Positions 52,903 to 62,153 of a stretch of DNA of 64,000 bases are shown one piece after another. A model generated the notes under the pieces. It had not been told where the DNA came from and searched no databases. It was given only the letters and a program-made list of their open reading frames with translations. The DNA is taken from positions 930,001-994,000 of the forward strand of contig CAWUFE020000007.1 of the NCBI GenBank assembly GCA_963921345.3. The letters run 5' to 3'. Each line of letters opens with the position of its first letter. Position 1 is the stretch's first letter. This DNA is from Hoeflea_A sp963921345 (GTDB taxonomy: Bacteria > Pseudomonadota > Alphaproteobacteria > Rhizobiales > Rhizobiaceae). The position numbers and the translations under genes are program-made.

Positions 52903-53918
52903 CCATGACACTGTTGGAAGACACGAAGACCGAATCGGAAGCCGCGGCGGAATTCGCCACGGCCGCGCTCAAACTCGACGCGGCGGCGGAAACGGCGCGA
53001 ATCCGCGACGCGGTCCGCGAACAGGTTCTGCGCACGCTTCGCCGCCGCGGCGCCGTGGTCGGCCTGTCGGGCGGCATCGACAGCAGCGTGACGGCGGCCC
53101 TGTGCGTCGAGGCGCTGGGTCAGAAAAAGGTCATCGCCATCCTGATGCCTGAAAAGGACTCCGAGGACGAGAGCCTGACGCTTGGACAAATGGTGGCCGA
53201 CAAACTCGGTATCGAGTGCGTCACTGAAAACATCGAGCCGATCCTGACCGCCGCCGGCTGCTACCGCCGCCGCGACGATTTCATCCGCAAGATCGTGCCC
53301 GAGTTCGGCCCCGGCTGGGGGTGCAAGATCGTCCTGACCAACGCCCTGGAAGGGCGCGGCATCAACCTGTCGTCTCTGGTGGTGGAATCGCCGGAAGGCG
53401 AGCGCCGCAAGCTGCGCATGCCGCTGGATGTCTACCAGGGCGTTGTGGCTGCCGCCAACATGAAACAACGCACCCGCAAGCAGCTCGAATACTTCCATGC
53501 CGACCGGCTGAATTTCGCGGTCGCCGGCACCCCGAACCGGCTGGAACTCGATCAGGGCTTCTTCGTCAAGAACGGTGACGGTGCGGCCGATTTCAAGCCG
53601 ATCGCGCATCTCTACAAGAGCCAGGTCTACCAGTTGGCCGAGCATCTCGGCGTGCCGGAGCACATTCGCCGGCGGCCGCCGACGACCGACACCTGGTCGC
53701 TGCCGCAGTCGCAGGAGGAGTTTTACTTCGCGCTTCCCTACCAGCAGATGGATCTCTGCCTGTACGGCCTGAACAACGGGATTGCCGAAGACGCTGTTGC
53801 ACGGGCGGTTGGTCTGACGGCGGAGCAGGTTCAGCAGGTCTGGCGCGACATCGAGGCCAAGCGACGGGTCGCCGACTATCTTCACAAGCCGCCGCTGCTC
53901 GTGGATCCGGTAAAATAG
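52899..53918 (+). CDS. NAD-synthetase-like PP-loop amide-forming enzyme
   Basis: 339 residues; ATG 52899 overlaps the ligase stop, ATG 52905 is also possible. PP-loop VVGLSGGIDSSVTAAL (about 51-66) and the NadE-type later segments FAVAGTPNRLELDQGFFVKNGDGAADFKPIAHLYKSQVY are present. Core NadE enzymes adenylate nicotinate-adenine dinucleotide and amidate it with ammonia. The N-terminal extension, the central insert and the location inside an ACP/ligase operon argue for a paralogue working on the pathway product rather than housekeeping NAD synthesis. Unproven. Confidence 0.75.
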   Translation: MTMTLLEDTKTESEAAAEFATAALKLDAAAETARIRDAVREQVLRTLRRRGAVVGLSGGIDSSVTAALCVEALGQKKVIAILMPEKDSEDESLTLGQMVADKLGIECVTENIEPILTAAGCYRRRDDFIRKIVPEFGPGWGCKIVLTNALEGRGINLSSLVVESPEGERRKLRMPLDVYQGVVAAANMKQRTRKQLEYFHADRLNFAVAGTPNRLELDQGFFVKNGDGAADFKPIAHLYKSQVYQLAEHLGVPEHIRRRPPTTDTWSLPQSQEEFYFALPYQQMDLCLYGLNNGIAEDAVARAVGLTAEQVQQVWRDIEAKRRVADYLHKPPLLVDPVK

Positions 53919-53927
53919 GCGAAGCCG

Positions 53928-54992
53928 ATGATCGACAACAAGGAAAAGCTCCGGAAGCTAATCTTCAAGGGCCTGATGGTCAGCCGATTGCCGCAATTGT
54001 GCAAACCTCTTCTTGGCGGGCAGGGCGCCATTCTCATGCTGCACCGGGTGACCAGCGCGCCGGGCACCAGGTTCGGCTTCAACGAGAACCTGATCATTCA
54101 TCCCGACTTTCTCGACCGGCTGATCGCCGACATGAAGGATCAGGACTTTGTTTTCGTTTCGGTCGACGAGGCGGTCGAGCGGATCGGCGCGACATCCAAC
54201 GGAGAGCGTTTTGCGGCTATCACGCTGGATGACGGGTTCCGGGACAATCTCACCGAGGCGCTACCGGTTTTCGAGAAACACGGCACGCCGTTTACGGTTT
54301 TCATTGCGCCGGGTTTGACGGACGGCGAAGTCGAAGCCTGGTGGGATCTGGTCGAGGCGGCGGTCGAACACAGCGACAGCGACGCGCTGACCATGGCGAC
54401 GCCGGACGGGAACCGGACTTTCGATTGTTCCAGCGATGCCGCGAAGGTCGAGTCGTTCAACGAAATTTGCCGGATCGTTTCGGAAGAGCTTCCCGAGGAA
54501 GCGCAGGTCGAGGCGGTTCGCAGCCTGGCAGCCGACGCTGGAGTGGATCCGGCGCAGTACCGTCGGCAACACCTGATGACTTGGGAAGAGATCCGCCGGA
54601 TCGCGGCTCACCCGCTGTGCAGCATCGGCGCCCACACCGTGCACCACTACAATCTCAAACGACTGTCGCCCGAGAAGGCGATGTGGGAGATGGTGGAATC
54701 GGCAGCCATACTTGAGCAGGCGCTGGGCGAGAAGCCGAAGCACTTCGCCTATCCGTACGGTTTCGAGAAGGCGGTCGGTGAGCGCGAGGCGCAAATCGCC
54801 AAGGATGCCGGCTTCGTGTCAGCGGCAACGACGCGGCACGGGATGATCCAGAAAGAGCATGCCGGCCATCTTCACACCCTGCCGCGCATTTCGGTCAACG
54901 GCCGCTACCAGAACATCGACTATCTCAATGCGATGCTCTCGGGCGTGACCACGCCGATGGCCAATAGGGGCCAGACCGTGGTGACGGTCTGA
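53928..54992 (+). CDS. Polysaccharide deacetylase (NodB-like)
   Basis: 354 residues. NodB motifs: AAITLDDGFRDN (about 96-107; first D as base, second as metal ligand), IGAHTVHHYNL (H-x-x-x-H, about 235) and AYPYGFEKAVG. A basic N-terminus without a signal peptide suggests a cytoplasmic location. Family members remove N-acetyl groups from glycans, or deformylate related substrates. Ten bases after the NAD-synthetase-like gene, last of the cluster, which links the acyl-transfer steps to a sugar substrate. Confidence 0.85.
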   Translation: MIDNKEKLRKLIFKGLMVSRLPQLCKPLLGGQGAILMLHRVTSAPGTRFGFNENLIIHPDFLDRLIADMKDQDFVFVSVDEAVERIGATSNGERFAAITLDDGFRDNLTEALPVFEKHGTPFTVFIAPGLTDGEVEAWWDLVEAAVEHSDSDALTMATPDGNRTFDCSSDAAKVESFNEICRIVSEELPEEAQVEAVRSLAADAGVDPAQYRRQHLMTWEEIRRIAAHPLCSIGAHTVHHYNLKRLSPEKAMWEMVESAAILEQALGEKPKHFAYPYGFEKAVGEREAQIAKDAGFVSAATTRHGMIQKEHAGHLHTLPRISVNGRYQNIDYLNAMLSGVTTPMANRGQTVVTV

Positions 54993-55009
54993 CCCAGGCT
55001 GAATGGCAG

Positions 55010-55450
55010 CTACTGCAGGGAAATCCGCAGACCCGTTGCCGACAGCGACGCCTCGATGCCGATCTGCTTGCCGGTCAGAAACAGTTGAACGCCTTGGGCG
55101 TTCTGCAGGATCATGTCGGCCGAGCCGGCACCGGCAGCCAGTGAAGCGCTCGCGCTGCTGTAGATGCCGTTGATGTCGCTCAGCTTTTTCAGATTGTAAA
55201 CCTGACCGGTCATATCGGCCGACGCCGCCCCGATCGTCAGTCCCACCGACATGCCGCCAACCTTCAGCGGATATTGCTTGCCCTTGTAGGTCAGGGTTCC
55301 GTTGCCGCCCGTTGCGCCGACGATGAAGCCGGCTTTGCCGACATGCAAGGCGATTTGCGCATCTTGGGCGGAAGCCGAGACGCTTCCCGCGAAGGCAATG
55401 ACGAGCGAGACGGCGACGAGGCGAAGAAAGGAAAAGGCGCGATGAAACAT
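55010..55450 (-). CDS. Exported protein, DUF1134/SYLF-like, 146 aa
   Basis: Start at MFHRAFSF (55450), giving a clean signal peptide (VAVSLVIAFAGSVSASAQ). The mature part is a glycine-rich beta structure with GKAGFIVGATGGNGTL, YPLKVGGMSVG, VYNLKKLSDINGIY and a final hydrophobic strand. This resembles, at a distance, the DUF1134/EipA and YSC84-type periplasmic proteins. Envelope role likely; convergent with the deacetylase gene. Assignment weak. Confidence 0.5.
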   Translation of the reverse strand: MFHRAFSFLRLVAVSLVIAFAGSVSASAQDAQIALHVGKAGFIVGATGGNGTLTYKGKQYPLKVGGMSVGLTIGAASADMTGQVYNLKKLSDINGIYSSASASLAAGAGSADMILQNAQGVQLFLTGKQIGIEASLSATGLRISLQ

Positions 55451-55571
55451 GTGGTGGGACTCCCTGTTTACTTGCCCGGCAAGATATCGCCGAGAACTGA
55501 TTCTGTACATTGTTTCGGGCAATTGGGTTAACCAATTCACGTGGGCGCCGCCGAAAGAGCCGTGGAGCCCC

Positions 55572-56390
55572 TTATCCGTTCAGGAATCGGTGCGCCGCGT
55601 AGAGGGAAATTGCCGCTGCATTGGAGACATTGAGCGACTTGATGGCGCCGGGCATGTCGAGGCGCGCGAGCGCTTTGACCGTCGAGCGGGTTTTCTGTCT
55701 CAATCCCTTGCCCTCGGCACCGAGGACCAGGCAGATGCGCTCTCCCGCCAGAGTGTCCTCCAGCCGGGCCGGGCCTTCCGAGTCGAGCCCGACCGTCAGG
55801 AACCCGAGATCGTGCAGGGCCTCGATGGCTTCGGCCAGATTGGTGATCTGGATATAGGGGATGAGCTCCAGCGCGCCGGAGGCCGACTTCGCCAGCACGC
55901 CCGATTCCTGCGGACTATGCCACCGGGTTGTGACGATGGCGCCGGCGCCGAAGGCGACGGCCGAGCGCATGATCGCGCCGACATTGTGCGGATCGGTGAT
56001 CTGGTCGAGCACCAGCACCAGCGGACTGTCTTTCAGCGACTTGATCGGCCGCATGGGCAGCGGCGCGGCCTCGACCAAGACACCCTGGTGGATGGCATCC
56101 GCGGGCAGCAGCCGATCGATATCCTGTGGCGCGACGATTTCAGGATCGAAGGGCAGGGCGCCGCTATCGGCGATTTTAAGCCGGTTGAGCGCGTTTCTGG
56201 TAACCCGCATGGAGTGGATCGTGCGGTCCGGGTTAGCGATTGCCGCGCGCACCGTGTGCAGGCCGTACAGCAGAACGGTCTCGTCGGACTCCGCCGGTTG
56301 ATTGGCAGTGCGGGCGTCACGATGTGCCCGACGCAGGCGCGCATAATGGCTGTCCTTGGCCGTTCGCTGGTTGTTTCGGTCGTCTTTCAT
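55572..56390 (-). CDS. rlmB: 23S rRNA 2'-O-ribose methyltransferase RlmB (TrmH family)
   Basis: 272 residues from MKDDRNNQ (56390); the frame is open upstream but unconserved. N-terminal L30e-like RNA-binding domain (LLYGLHTVRAAIANPDR), then the SPOUT domain with its three motifs: DQITDPHNVGAIMRSA, LVLGAEGKGLRQ and SLNVSNAAAISLYA. It methylates G2251 in the P loop of 23S rRNA. Its position before the tRNA-Tyr/tRNA-Gly/tuf block is the usual one in Hyphomicrobiales. Confidence 0.92.
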   Translation of the reverse strand: MKDDRNNQRTAKDSHYARLRRAHRDARTANQPAESDETVLLYGLHTVRAAIANPDRTIHSMRVTRNALNRLKIADSGALPFDPEIVAPQDIDRLLPADAIHQGVLVEAAPLPMRPIKSLKDSPLVLVLDQITDPHNVGAIMRSAVAFGAGAIVTTRWHSPQESGVLAKSASGALELIPYIQITNLAEAIEALHDLGFLTVGLDSEGPARLEDTLAGERICLVLGAEGKGLRQKTRSTVKALARLDMPGAIKSLNVSNAAAISLYAAHRFLNG

Positions 56391-56596
56391 GGGCCGGTTT
56401 ATAGTCGTCAGGAGCGGCCGCGCAAAGCGGATTGTCGGGAAGCCGAAGGCATAATTTGTCCGGCGTGCGCATCGGAGAATTTTTCCTGATCCTGCGTGTT
56501 GACAGAACAAGGCGCTGCCTGCATAACCCCCGCGCAGATTCACCGGGTTCGGTCACGGTCGGGTGGATCGCTTGCATGACCCCGTCGGTCGGATGT

Positions 56597-56681
56597 GGAG
56601 GGGTGCCTGAGCGGTTAAAAGGGGCGGACTGTAAATCCGTTGGCTATGCCTACGCTGGTTCGAATCCAGCCCCCTCCACCA
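56597..56681 (+). tRNA. tRNA-Tyr(GTA)
   Basis: Acceptor GGAGGGG pairs with CCCCTCC; anticodon loop CTGTAAA with GTA; long variable arm as required for tRNA-Tyr; T loop TTCGAAT; CCA encoded. Confidence 0.95.
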
Positions 56682-56700
56682 CTTACCGATCGTCATGCTT

Positions 56701-56774
56701 GCGGGTATAGCTCAATGGTAGAGCAGCAGCCTTCCAAGCTGAATATGCGGGTTCGATTCCCGCTACCCGCTCCA
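56701..56774 (+). tRNA. tRNA-Gly(TCC)
   Basis: Acceptor GCGGGTA pairs with TACCCGC; anticodon loop CTTCCAA with TCC; T loop TTCGATT; CCA encoded. Lies 19 bases after tRNA-Tyr and upstream of tuf. Confidence 0.95.
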
Positions 56775-56964
56775 ACACGTTCTCCGAAGCTTTGATTGCA
56801 ACCCGAACACATTTCGGCGATCCTATTGATGCGCCTACAATTTGGTCTTGCTTCAAAGCGCTTAAGGCCTTATTGGGCCATCAACCGATCGGGCGGTCCT
56901 CGCCGGGTGCGCCCGATGGCAAGTGCCTCTGTGCTAACTTTGAGTATGACAGGACTGGACTATC

Positions 56965-58140
<1,176 letters not shown>

Positions 58141-58187
58141 GTTCAACCGGGCGGTCCTCGAACCGCTCCGACGATTGAATATCAGGA

Positions 58188-58211
58188 CGCGCCGCCTTTG
58201 CGGCGCGTTTT
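58188..58211 (+). terminator. Rho-independent terminator after tuf
   Basis: Stem CGCGCCGC (58188-58195) / GCGGCGCG (58200-58207) with a four-base loop, followed by TTTT. Confidence 0.85.
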
Positions 58212-58315
58212 GGCTTGCAAGGGGTGGTCACTTTCGGCCCGTCGGATTTATCGTGCGGCGACTGAATTTGCTGCTTGAACCGCCAGGCAAATCCCGCTAA
58301 ACCGCCTTGCGACCT

Positions 58316-58391
58316 AGGGGTATAGCTCAGTTGGTAGAGCGACGGTCTCCAAAACCGTAGGTCGGGAGTTCGAGCCTCTCTGCCCCTGCCA
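58316..58391 (+). tRNA. tRNA-Trp(CCA)
   Basis: Acceptor AGGGGTA pairs with TGCCCCT; anticodon loop CTCCAAA with CCA; T loop TTCGAGC; CCA encoded at the 3' end. Precedes secE-nusG as in other rhizobia. Confidence 0.95.
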
Positions 58392-58628
58392 GTTCCTTCG
58401 ATTTTCGGTTTGGAAGTGCCACGGCAAGCGCCCTGGCGATCGACCTGATTTTTGAAGGCCAAGGCCTTGTGTGCCTCGACAAAAACGCATTCTGGTACGA
58501 ATATTGCTAAGAATTTGAACCATGGCTCTTGTGGTTTTCGGAATCGGTGATTATAGAGAGAAAAAACAGACACGCGGCGCGTGGGGCTGAGAGGTCTTTT
58601 CTACGCGCCGTAAAGGCGTGAGCGGCTT

Positions 58629-58826
58629 ATGGCATCCAAAACAAATCCCTTCGCGTTTCTGCAGCAAGTGCGTGCCGAAACGTCGAAAGTGACTTGGCCA
58701 TCGCGGCGCGAGACGATGATCTCGACGGTGATGGTGCTGGTCATGGTGTTTCTGGCAGCAGCTTTCTTCTTTGCGGCCGATCAGCTTCTGGGCTGGCTCG
58801 TCGGGCTGGTTCTGAATGTCGGTTAG
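58629..58826 (+). CDS. secE: Preprotein translocase subunit SecE
   Basis: 65 residues with one membrane helix (VMVLVMVFLAAAFFFAADQLLGW) and the amphipathic QQVRAETSKVTWPSRRET segment before it, the SecE hallmark that clamps SecY. Short single-helix form, normal outside enterobacteria. Followed closely by nusG. Confidence 0.95.
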   Translation: MASKTNPFAFLQQVRAETSKVTWPSRRETMISTVMVLVMVFLAAAFFFAADQLLGWLVGLVLNVG

Positions 58827-58844
58827 TGCAGGCGTGAGACAATA

Positions 58845-59375
58845 ATGGCTGCGCGTTGGTACATCGTCCACGCATACTCGAACTTTGAAAAGAAGGTGGC
58901 CGAATCGATCGAGGAACAGGCTCGGGCGAAAGGCCTCGACCATCTGTTCGAGAAGATTCTGGTGCCCACCGAAAAGGTCGTGGAGGTCCGCCGCGGCCGC
59001 AAAGTCGATTCCGAGCGCAAGTTTTTTCCCGGCTACGTCATGGTGCGTGCCGATTTGACCGACGAAGCCTATCACCTGATCAAGAACACACCGAAGGTGA
59101 CGGGCTTTCTGGGGTCTGACAACAAGCCTGTTCCGATTCCCGATTTGGAAGCGGAGCAGATCCTGACGCAGGTGCAGGAAGGCGTGGACCGGCCGAAGCC
59201 GTCCATCTCCTTCGAAATCGGCGAGCAGATCAGGGTTTCCGACGGGCCTTTCGCGTCCTTCTCCGGCGTCGTGCAGGAGGTGGACGAGGAGCGGTCGCGG
59301 CTCAAGGTGGAGGTTTCCATCTTCGGCCGGGCGACGCCTGTGGAACTGGAATACGGCCAGGTCGAGAAGGTCTGA
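58845..59375 (+). CDS. nusG: Transcription antitermination factor NusG
   Basis: 176 residues. NGN domain begins RWYIVHAYSNFEKKVAESI and includes FFPGYVMVRADL and PKVTGFLG; the C-terminal KOW domain is FASFSGVVQEVDEERSRL. It links RNA polymerase with Rho or ribosomes. 18 bases after secE. Confidence 0.97.
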   Translation: MAARWYIVHAYSNFEKKVAESIEEQARAKGLDHLFEKILVPTEKVVEVRRGRKVDSERKFFPGYVMVRADLTDEAYHLIKNTPKVTGFLGSDNKPVPIPDLEAEQILTQVQEGVDRPKPSISFEIGEQIRVSDGPFASFSGVVQEVDEERSRLKVEVSIFGRATPVELEYGQVEKV

Positions 59376-59548
59376 CCGAAGGCAGGCATGTCCTGCCGAA
59401 GCGCGTGGGAGGAATACGGAGCTTAGCCGGCTCCGGGAACCGTACCACGCAACCGCAGCCGCCGGGCAACCGGCATCGATGTCGCTTCGCATGATGCGGG
59501 CGACGAGACGGGATGGCGTTGTCGTCCCCCTGAAAGGCAGAGAGAGCA

Positions 59549-59977
59549 ATGGCTAAGAAAATTGCAGGTCAGCTCAAGCTGCAGGTCCCGGCAGGCGCCG
59601 CCAATCCGTCGCCGCCGATCGGTCCCGCACTTGGCCAGCGTGGCATCAACATCATGGAATTCTGCAAGGCGTTCAATGCCGCCACGCAGGAAATGGAGAA
59701 GAGCGCGCCGATTCCGTGCATCATCACCTACTACCAGGACAAGTCCTTCACCTTCACAATGAAGCAGCCGCCCGTCAGCTACTTCCTCAAAAAGGAAGCC
59801 AAGCTGAAGTCCGGTTCCAAGGAGCCGGGCCGCGAGGTTGCCGGTTCCGTGACCAAGGACCAGGTTCGCAAGATCGCCGAGGCCAAGATGAAGGACCTCA
59901 ACGCTGCCGATATCGACGGCGCAATGGCCATGGTCGAGGGCTCCGCCCGCTCCATGGGCCTGGAAGTGACGGGGTAA
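59549..59977 (+). CDS. rplK: 50S ribosomal protein L11
   Basis: 142 residues. N-terminal LKLQVPAGAANPSPPIGPALGQ (site of thiostrepton and RelA interactions), central YFLKKEAKLKSGSKEPG, and a C-terminal RNA-binding domain with NAADIDGAMAMVEGSARSMG. Binds the GTPase centre of 23S rRNA with L10-L12. Four bases before rplA. Confidence 0.98.
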   Translation: MAKKIAGQLKLQVPAGAANPSPPIGPALGQRGINIMEFCKAFNAATQEMEKSAPIPCIITYYQDKSFTFTMKQPPVSYFLKKEAKLKSGSKEPGREVAGSVTKDQVRKIAEAKMKDLNAADIDGAMAMVEGSARSMGLEVTG

Positions 59978-59981
59978 GATC

Positions 59982-60680
59982 ATGGCCAAGGTAACGAAGC
60001 GCTTGCAGAAAGTTCGCGACGGCATCGACAACTCGAAGCTCTATGAGTTGAGCGATGCCGTCACCCTCGTCAAGGAACGCGCCACCGCGAAGTTCGACGA
60101 GACCATCGAGGTGGCGATGAATCTGGGTGTCGACCCGCGCCACGCAGACCAGATGGTGCGCGGCGTCGTCAATCTGCCGAACGGCACCGGCCGTTCGGTC
60201 ACGGTTGCCGTCTTTGCCCGTGACGCCAAGGCGGAAGAGGCCAAGGAAGCCGGAGCCGACATCGTCGGCGCCGAGGACCTCGTCGAAAAGGTCCAGAGCG
60301 GCCAGATCGAATTCGACCGCTGCATTGCAACGCCCGACATGATGCCGCTGGTCGGCCGGCTCGGCAAGGTGCTCGGCCCGCGCGGCCTGATGCCCAACCC
60401 GAAGGTCGGCACCGTCACCAATGATTTGAAGGAAGCGGTCTCGGCCTCCAAGGGCGGCGCCGTGGAATTCCGCGTCGAAAAGGCCGGCATCGTCCATGCC
60501 GGTGTCGGCAAGGCGTCGTTCGATCCGAAAGCGATCGAGGAAAACGTGCGCGCCTTCACCGATGCGGTGGTCAAGGCGAAGCCGACCGGCGCCAAGGGAA
60601 CCTATGTCCGCCGCGTCGCCATTTCGTCGACCATGGGCGCCGGCGTAAAGGTCGACCCGTCAAGCCTCTCGACGGCCTGA
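59982..60680 (+). CDS. rplA: 50S ribosomal protein L1
   Basis: 232 residues. Typical KFDETIEVAMNLGVDPRHADQ, MVRGVVNLPNGTGR, LGPRGLMPNPKVGTVT and ISSTMGAGVKVD segments. Forms the L1 stalk and in E. coli represses the rplKA mRNA. Confidence 0.98.
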   Translation: MAKVTKRLQKVRDGIDNSKLYELSDAVTLVKERATAKFDETIEVAMNLGVDPRHADQMVRGVVNLPNGTGRSVTVAVFARDAKAEEAKEAGADIVGAEDLVEKVQSGQIEFDRCIATPDMMPLVGRLGKVLGPRGLMPNPKVGTVTNDLKEAVSASKGGAVEFRVEKAGIVHAGVGKASFDPKAIEENVRAFTDAVVKAKPTGAKGTYVRRVAISSTMGAGVKVDPSSLSTA

Positions 60681-60716
60681 CGAGCGAAAGAATGACCGGG
60701 TAACCGGTTGAACCGT

Positions 60717-60740
60717 TTTCCGGCCTTCGGGCCGGAAAAT
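60717..60740 (+). terminator. Strong hairpin after rplA (terminator or attenuator)
   Basis: TTTTCCGGCC-TTCG-GGCCGGAAAA, a ten-base stem with a UUCG tetraloop, followed by a second hairpin TCCGGAC/GTCCGGA (60741-60762). Lacks a long U tail, so partial attenuation between rplKA and rplJL is more likely than full termination. Confidence 0.6.
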
Positions 60741-60908
60741 CCGGACCTTCAAAAGTCCGGAACTCCTGTCCGAGATTGCGGGTGGTTAGCCTTAATCACT
60801 TTTGCCCGCATGAGACGGGTAAGATCCGAAATTTTTGGCGCAAAGCGCGCCCGGGATTCGGTTCGAACCTTCACTGCCTTGCGTCGCTCCGCTGTGATCG
60901 GCTCGAGG

Positions 60909-60996
60909 GGACAGGATCCTCAAGCGTCGCTTGCGGGTCGCGAATGGCCTCGAGCGGCAAGGCAAACCCGGCAGGGTCCGCGATTGCGGTCCTGTC
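60909..60996 (+). ncRNA. Ribosomal protein L10 leader (autoregulatory mRNA element)
   Basis: The 331-base rplA-rplJ gap holds GACAGGA (60910-60916) that pairs with TCCTGTC (60990-60996), enclosing further hairpins, directly upstream of the rplJ ribosome site. This matches the position and outer stem of L10 leaders, where the L10-L12 complex binds its own mRNA. No gene is otherwise seen in 60763-61011. Confidence 0.6.
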
Positions 60997-61011
60997 AACT
61001 GGAGAGTGGCA

Positions 61012-61530
61012 GTGGAAAGAGCGGAAAAGCGCGAATTCGTCACGGCATTGAACGAGGTCTTCAAGACCTCCGGCTCGCTTGTCGTGGCCCACTATGCCGG
61101 CCTTTCGGTAGCGCAGATGAACGATCTTCGGACGAAGATGCGCGAAGCCGGAGGCACGGTTAAGGTCGCGAAGAACCGCCTGGCCAAAATTGCTCTTCAG
61201 GGCACGGATGCGGAAGGGATCTCCGGTCTCTTCCAGGGACAGACGATGATCGCCTACAGCGATGATCCGATTGTCGCTCCGAAAGTAGCCGTCGATTTTT
61301 CCAAGACCAACGAAAACCTCGTTGTGCTCGGAGGAGCGATGGGGACAACCGAACTCGACGTTGATGGTGTCAAAGAGCTTGCCTCGCTGCCGTCCATCGA
61401 TGAGTTGCGGGCGAAGATTGTCGGCATGATTTCGACGCCGGCAACGCGCATAGCCCAGGTTGTCAACGCACCGGCGGGCCAGCTCGCCCGTGTGATGAAT
61501 GCTTATGCCCAGAAGGACGAAGCCGCCTAG
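61012..61530 (+). CDS. rplJ: 50S ribosomal protein L10
   Basis: 172 residues with GTG start at 61012 and GGAG nine bases upstream; the open frame from 60931 crosses the L10 leader and is rejected. Begins (M)ERAEKREFVTALN and has VAHYAGLSVAQMNDLR, KVAKNRLAKIAL and the C-terminal helices that hold L7/L12 dimers. Confidence 0.97.
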   Translation: MERAEKREFVTALNEVFKTSGSLVVAHYAGLSVAQMNDLRTKMREAGGTVKVAKNRLAKIALQGTDAEGISGLFQGQTMIAYSDDPIVAPKVAVDFSKTNENLVVLGGAMGTTELDVDGVKELASLPSIDELRAKIVGMISTPATRIAQVVNAPAGQLARVMNAYAQKDEAA

Positions 61531-61585
61531 GCGGAACTTCGCTGTTCAGAACCAGTTCGAACCGAACCAGTAAGGAAACCAAATC

Positions 61586-61963
61586 ATGGCTGATCTTAGC
61601 AAGATCGTTGAAGACCTTTCGAACCTCACCGTCCTGGAGGCCGCAGAGCTTTCCAAGATGCTGGAAGAAAAATGGGGCGTCTCCGCGGCGGCTCCGGTTG
61701 CTGTTGCCGCCGCCGCAGGCGGTGCTGGCGAAGCCGCTGCAGCTGAGGAAAAGGACGAGTTTGACGTCGTTCTGGCCGCAGCCGGCGAGAAGAAGATCAA
61801 CGTCATCAAGGAAGTTCGCGGCATCACGGGCCTTGGCCTGAAGGAAGCCAAGGACCTCGTTGAAAGCGCTCCGAAGGCTGTCAAGGAAGCCGTTTCCAAG
61901 GCGGAAGCCGAGGAAATCAAGGGCAAGCTGGAAGCAGCCGGCGCGACCGTCGAGCTCAAGTAA
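61586..61963 (+). CDS. rplL: 50S ribosomal protein L7/L12
   Basis: 125 residues: N-terminal dimer domain (IVEDLSNLTVLEAAELSKML), Ala/Gly-rich hinge (about 38-55) and the C-terminal factor-binding domain (KINVIKEVRGITGLGLKEAK). Recruits translation factors to the ribosome. Confidence 0.98.
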   Translation: MADLSKIVEDLSNLTVLEAAELSKMLEEKWGVSAAAPVAVAAAAGGAGEAAAAEEKDEFDVVLAAAGEKKINVIKEVRGITGLGLKEAKDLVESAPKAVKEAVSKAEAEEIKGKLEAAGATVELK

Positions 61964-61980
61964 GCGTTTGTGCGTATCGG

Positions 61981-62008
61981 GGCAGGGCCTTCGTGTTTGG
62001 GCCCTGCC
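61981..62008 (+). terminator. Hairpin after rplL, probable attenuator
   Basis: GGCAGGGCC (61981-61989) and GGCCCTGCC (62000-62008) with a ten-base loop. No U run, so it may reduce rather than stop transcription into rpoB. Confidence 0.5.
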
Positions 62009-62027
62009 TCCGAAAATTGCCGTCCGA

Positions 62028-62070
62028 ACCGATTACCCAAGGACCGGATTCCGGCCCTTGGGTAATGGGT
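62028..62070 (+). promoter_or_regulatory. Second hairpin in the rplL-rpoB gap
   Basis: ATTACCCAAGG (62032-62042) pairs perfectly with CCTTGGGTAAT (62056-62066), with an inner CCGG palindrome and outer ACC/GGT pairs. May be an RNase III-type processing site or attenuator, as found between rplL and rpoB in enterobacteria. Confidence 0.5.
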
Positions 62071-62153
62071 TCTCAAAGACCCTATTTTGCGAAGCCCCCT
62101 GGCCAGTGGCTTCGTAAGTTGCAGGCCCGGATGCAAGATAACAAGGAGCGACG

